A DNA stretch of 6,457 nt. Source: DATJXG01 sp035500455. GTDB lineage: Bacteria > Acidobacteriota > Terriglobia > Terriglobales > Acidobacteriaceae. A program made the translations under genes and the position numbers. The stretch covers positions 1 to 6,457 of the forward strand of contig DATJXG010000008.1 in NCBI GenBank assembly GCA_035500455.1, written 5' to 3'. Shown here piece by piece: positions 3,464 to 6,457 of the stretch. The notes below the pieces were generated by a model, which worked only from the letters and a program-made list of their open reading frames with translations, did not search any database and was not told where the DNA came from. How positions within the stretch are numbered: position 1 is the stretch's first letter; the number at the start of each line of letters is the position of its first letter.

Positions 3464-6457
3464 CTAGTTACCCCAGCCGATCCCCACGAAAACTACGTTG
3501 CGGTTGGCGGGCAACTTTACGCTGGCCGGGGTCTTGCCCGCGGTCAACGCGAAAGTGTACCCGAAGACGTCCACCGGCGTAGTGTTCACCACTCCACCGG
3601 GACCGACGCGGTTTGCAGTCGCCGCGACCACGGTTTCACCCGCGTAATTCTGCGGGATCGCCCAGTCGCTGAAGCTCTGCGTGAAGGTGCTCGTGGTTCC
3701 GTCCGTATAGGTGACCACGATGCTCTGGCCGGTTCGCGCCCCATTGACCGCGGCGCCCAGCAGATAGAGCTTGCTGTATTGCCCCGCAGCGATCGGAACC
3801 GTGACAGAACTCACTGCATCCGGCGCATTCACCGGACCCATGGGAAATGCCAGGTTCTGATAACTCAGCGAGAGGCCGAGCAGGCTCGCGTTGTAGGCAT
3901 AGCCATCGGCGTCGAAACCGCCGCTGGCGGGAGCCGTCCCCGGCGCCGCAATGCCATACACGTTGTAATAGCCGGAGAGATTGACCACCGAAGCCGGAGG
4001 CACGGGCAGGCTGATGGTCTGGCCCGCACCCATGGGAATGTGCGAGATTGATACTCCTCCGTACGACTCCGCTCCCGTGCTGTTCAATCCGGTTACCGGA
4101 ACTGTGGCCGCGCCCGCCGGAGTGCTGATGCTGATCGACGGACTCGGTCCACCCACTCCGACCAGGCTTGCGCTTACGCCGGCCAGGTTATAAGCGTTGC
4201 GGCCCTGCATCGCCACACCCAACTGATCGAGCGTGAGGCTGCGCACCGGCAGTTTGTACAGCGCTTTGTACTTGGTGAACGTCTGGTTATAGGTATCGCT
4301 GATCAGCGACGAGGTGTGCGTGCCAGTCAGCCCCAGCGCCGCCGCGTTGTTGGAGAAATGCAGGTTGGGCTGATGGAACATCTGCGGATCCATGTCGCCC
4401 TTCAGCATGTTCACCACGAACTGCGAGCTGGTGAAGTCCAGGATTTGCGCCGCATTGTAGGTGTCATACGGCGGCTGCGCCGGTCCCGGCGTTGGCCCGT
4501 AAATACAGTGGAACTCCGCCTGGTCGTCAGCCCAGTTGGCGGCGTTGTAGTACACGTCGTTGGGATAACGCGGCACCTCGTAGATGCCGTTGGCGTAGCT
4601 GTTGACGATGCCGACGTTGGGCGAGGGGTTCGGTCCGTTGTTCGGTTGTCCCAGCACCGAGGTATCGCTCACCACGTAACGGATGCCATCGGCGTATAGG
4701 TAGCCCGGAACCAGCGTGTCGTTCAGGCCAGTGACGCCCGGACTCACCAGGTTCATTGCGTTGAAATCGGTGAACCGCAGCGGCACGACCCCGGCGGGAG
4801 CCGTGGTATCGCTGGGATCCGTGTCCAGATTCTTGCCGGTGCCGTTGGCCACGTACAGGTTCGTCAGAATCTCGAGGTCAATGGAGTCTACCTGCGGGGT
4901 ATCCGGATCGCCACCGGCGTCTGACTGGTGCAGGCCGTTCAGCGTGCCCGGGTGATCGTAGGTGTGGCTGATCCAGTGGAATGGCGCCTGGTACAAGGGC
5001 AGCGCGGTTATCAGAGTGTCGGCCGTGCGGCCCGAGGCCGCCAGGCCGGTCCAGTCCTTGTTTCCAGTGGTGCCCACACCGTTGAACGCCAGAGTCAACT
5101 TGAAGCCGTTCAACAGAGGATCGGTCTGCAGGCTGTTCTGCCACGCCACAAGCTGCGTCATGTCAGTCGAGTTGAGGCGGAAGTTCGTCAGGAACGAAGC
5201 ATCGGACGGCGTGCGGTCGTGAGTTGTCGGATCGGTGCAGGGCGTGCCCGGCGTCCACTCCGCGTCGTTGATGAAGAAGTCATCCACCTCAGCCGCGGCG
5301 TACACGTGGTAATCGCCAAGGAAGATGCCTTTGGTCACCCAATTCAGCAGGCCATACGCCAGAACCAGATCATGCTGCAGATACTGGTTGCTGTCGAAGG
5401 TCTGGGTGAGGTATTGCCGTCCGTCGGGGAAAGTGTAAATCGCAGACAGCGCATTGCCCGAGGCATCAGACAGCAACGGAGTGACTGAAGCCCCAACTGG
5501 CAAGGCGGTGCTGGAGACCGGAGTGGTCAGGTAAATGAATGCGCCGGAGATGGAGAGCGGCGTGGCCGTGTTGGCATACGGGAATACCGTGCCGGCGGCG
5601 CCGGTGAAGCTGGCGCTGTAGGTCGATGTCGAGGGCACGGTCACGGAGGTAAAGTTCAAGCCGAAGTCCGGTGTCGGATCGGTGAACCAGTTGACCTGGC
5701 GCACTCCGAACGTCGTCTCGTAGGAGGTGAGCGTCGCCATTCCGGGCAGCGTGTAGATGTAGCCGCCGGTAGTGAAGATCACTCCCTGGTAGTACCCGTG
5801 ACAGGAGCCATCGGACAACATATCAGGCGTAATCCCGGTCGTCTGGGTCGAGAAGTCCAGCACGGTATAGGGCGTCCCCACAAAGTCGAGGATCTGCTTG
5901 ATAGCGCCGAAGTCGGCTTCTGTCTTGCCGTTGGTGACGACCAGCAGCTTCATGTCGATGGTCGGCGTGGGGCAGGAGATCGGCAAAGTGGAAAGTGCGC
6001 TTACGAAAGCCGGGGAAGAAGTGATTGTTCCCTGGGCGGCGAAAATCGCGACCGCAGTGTCGTTGGCCTGCAATACGGTGGCAAGACCGGCGTTGTTGAC
6101 GCCCACCACTGCCGGTGTGTTCGACGTCCAGGTGACCGAATTGGTGATTACCTGAGTGCTGCCGTCGGCAAAGGTCCCGGTGGCGACGAATTGCTGCGTG
6201 CCATTCAGTCCAAGAGAAACGCCGTTTGGCGAAAGCGTAATGGAGGTCAGCGCGGGCGCAGGTACCGTCAATACGGTCGAACCCGTGACCGTGGCCCCAC
6301 CCGTTCCTCCTGCCAGAGAAGCTGAAATGGCGGAGGTTCCCGTCGACACAGCGCTGGCCAGACCTTTGCTTCCAGCCGTGTTGCTGACGGTTGCCACGCC
6401 GGTAGTACCAGAACTCCAGGTGGCCGAGGCAGTGATGTCGGCGCTGGTTCCGTTGGA
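3464..6457 (-). CDS. Agd3-like (CE18-type) polysaccharide deacetylase with BIg2 domains, 5' end outside window
   Basis: The frame is open from the right edge to a TAG at 3466-3464 (997 visible codons, numbered here from base 6457). The GTG at 6397 lies inside a BIg2 domain and is not the start. Order of parts: BIg2 domains (1-155), an Agd3-like N-terminal module (about 167-376), the catalytic domain (about 377-710), a linker, and a beta-rich C-terminal domain (about 825-997). Metal and catalytic motifs of polysaccharide deacetylases are visible: E-V-D-D-F-F (390-395), H-T-Y-D-H (498-502, the H-x3-H metal pair), P-R-Y-P (629-632), and M-F-H-Q-P-N-L-H (693-700). Agd3 de-N-acetylates a galactosaminogalactan exopolysaccharide in Aspergillus; the substrate here is unknown. 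The product is probably extracellular, although its signal peptide would be outside the window. A terminator follows directly. The assignment rests on motif recognition, not a search. Confidence 0.78.
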   Translation of the reverse strand, partial: SNGTSADITASATWSSGTTGVATVSNTAGSKGLASAVSTGTSAISASLAGGTGGATVTGSTVLTVPAPALTSITLSPNGVSLGLNGTQQFVATGTFADGSTQVITNSVTWTSNTPAVVGVNNAGLATVLQANDTAVAIFAAQGTITSSPAFVSALSTLPISCPTPTIDMKLLVVTNGKTEADFGAIKQILDFVGTPYTVLDFSTQTTGITPDMLSDGSCHGYYQGVIFTTGGYIYTLPGMATLTSYETTFGVRQVNWFTDPTPDFGLNFTSVTVPSTSTYSASFTGAAGTVFPYANTATPLSISGAFIYLTTPVSSTALPVGASVTPLLSDASGNALSAIYTFPDGRQYLTQTFDSNQYLQHDLVLAYGLLNWVTKGIFLGDYHVYAAAEVDDFFINDAEWTPGTPCTDPTTHDRTPSDASFLTNFRLNSTDMTQLVAWQNSLQTDPLLNGFKLTLAFNGVGTTGNKDWTGLAASGRTADTLITALPLYQAPFHWISHTYDHPGTLNGLHQSDAGGDPDTPQVDSIDLEILTNLYVANGTGKNLDTDPSDTTAPAGVVPLRFTDFNAMNLVSPGVTGLNDTLVPGYLYADGIRYVVSDTSVLGQPNNGPNPSPNVGIVNSYANGIYEVPRYPNDVYYNAANWADDQAEFHCIYGPTPGPAQPPYDTYNAAQILDFTSSQFVVNMLKGDMDPQMFHQPNLHFSNNAAALGLTGTHTSSLISDTYNQTFTKYKALYKLPVRSLTLDQLGVAMQGRNAYNLAGVSASLVGVGGPSPSISISTPAGAATVPVTGLNSTGAESYGGVSISHIPMGAGQTISLPVPPASVVNLSGYYNVYGIAAPGTAPASGGFDADGYAYNASLLGLSLSYQNLAFPMGPVNAPDAVSSVTVPIAAGQYSKLYLLGAAVNGARTGQSIVVTYTDGTTSTFTQSFSDWAIPQNYAGETVVAATANRVGPGGVVNTTPVDVFGYTFALTAGKTPASVKLPANRNVVFVGIGWGN
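3467..3985 (-). other. C-terminal beta-sandwich-like domain, probably carbohydrate-binding
   Basis: Residues about 825-997 show the signature F-D-A-D-G-Y-A-Y ... L-L-G-x-S ... F-x-M-G-P-x-N-A-P, then G-Q-Y, A-x-V-N-G, V-T-Y-T-D-G-T-T, Q-S-x-S-D-W, P-Q-N-Y-x-G-E and F-G-Y-T-F-A-L. From memory, this pattern recurs at the C-termini of secreted hydrolases in Acidobacteriota and Actinobacteria. I do not have a firm family name for it. A substrate-binding or wall-association role is an inference. The protein ends four residues after a final hydrophobic strand (V-V-F-V-G-I). Confidence 0.5.
4328..5329 (-). other. CE18-like metal-dependent deacetylase domain
   Basis: Residues about 377-710 carry, in family order, the Asp pair of motif 1 (D392-D393, bases 5284-5279), the H-x3-H of motif 2 (H498 and H502, bases 4966-4952), an Arg-x-Pro motif 3 (R630-Y-P) and a late His motif (H695 and H700). 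The spacing between motifs 1 and 2 (about 105 residues) is longer than in short CE4 chitin or peptidoglycan deacetylases. This and the M-F-H-Q-(x)-N-L signature favour CE18 over CE4. All expected metal ligands appear present, so activity is likely. Confidence 0.7.
5330..5959 (-). other. Agd3-like N-terminal module (CBM87-like position)
   Basis: Residues about 167-376 begin with a hydrophobic strand (M-K-L-L-V-V-T-N) and then a helix and 'G-T-P-Y-T-V-L-D'. This alternating alpha/beta pattern ends in a 'G-V-I-F-T-T-G-G-Y' strand. In Agd3-type enzymes a module of this kind precedes the CE18 domain and is classified as CBM87. I infer equivalence from order and pattern; ligand binding is not demonstrated. 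A conserved 'L-A-Y-G-L-L-N-W-V-T-K-G' helix leads into the catalytic domain. Confidence 0.55.
5990..6457 (-). other. BIg2-type Ig-like domains of the deacetylase-like protein
   Basis: Visible residues 1-66 are the end of one BIg2 domain (S-A-D-I-T ... T-W-S-S ... V-A-T-V-S). Residues about 69-155 form a complete one: T-S-I-T-L-S-P, F-x-A-T-G-T-F-A-D-G-S, V-T-W-T-S, A-G-L-A-T-V. They probably act as a stalk holding the enzyme away from the cell surface. The right edge cuts the array, so its full length is unknown. Confidence 0.85.

Noticed and set aside
3374..4051. 225-codon plus-strand open frame and other long plus-strand frames (e.g. 810-1334, 4928-5488)
   Set aside because: They lie antisense to well-supported coding sequence, are rich in Arg and Gly as expected of shadow frames in GC-rich DNA, and show no domain pattern.
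3464..6397. Start of the deacetylase-like gene at the GTG at 6397
   Set aside because: The same frame continues to the window edge with BIg2 sequence (T-W-S-S before the GTG). The GTG codes an internal Val of the V-A-T-V-S motif, so the real start is outside.

Overview
The window is high-GC DNA in which all supported coding sequence lies on the minus strand. It holds two long, low-charge, Ser/Thr/Gly/Ala/Val-rich open frames of extracellular type, both cut by a window edge. The combination of ASPM-SPD2-Hydin ('choice-of-anchor D') repeats, BIg2 immunoglobulin-like domains and a large secreted carbohydrate-active protein is typical of soil Acidobacteriota (Terriglobia/Koribacter/Solibacter-like genomes). 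That placement is an inference from protein style, as no marker gene is present.

Layout in the direction of transcription (right to left): (1) Bases 6457-3464 hold the 3' part of a large gene. It encodes BIg2-type domains, then an N-terminal module and catalytic domain resembling the fungal exopolysaccharide deacetylase Agd3 (carbohydrate esterase family CE18 with CBM87), then a C-terminal beta-rich domain. Its true start lies right of the window. (2) A textbook intrinsic terminator follows 13 bases after its stop codon. (3) A 377-base intergenic region follows. Its gene-proximal part could fold into three successive hairpins just upstream of a clear Shine-Dalgarno sequence. (4) Bases 3086-1 hold the 5' part of a second gene: signal peptide, eight about 100-residue ASH repeats each with a Cys-x9-Cys pair, a proline-rich linker, and two BIg2-like domains. 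It runs off the left edge with no stop.

The two genes appear to be transcribed separately, given the terminator and the long leader, but they share extracellular architecture. The upstream protein is probably a surface or secreted polysaccharide deacetylase presented on an Ig-like stalk. The downstream one is a long repeat stalk whose terminal functional domain, if any, lies outside the window. A joint role in modifying or binding an exopolysaccharide is plausible but not shown by the sequence. No tRNA, rRNA, mobile element, CRISPR array or plus-strand gene could be supported.
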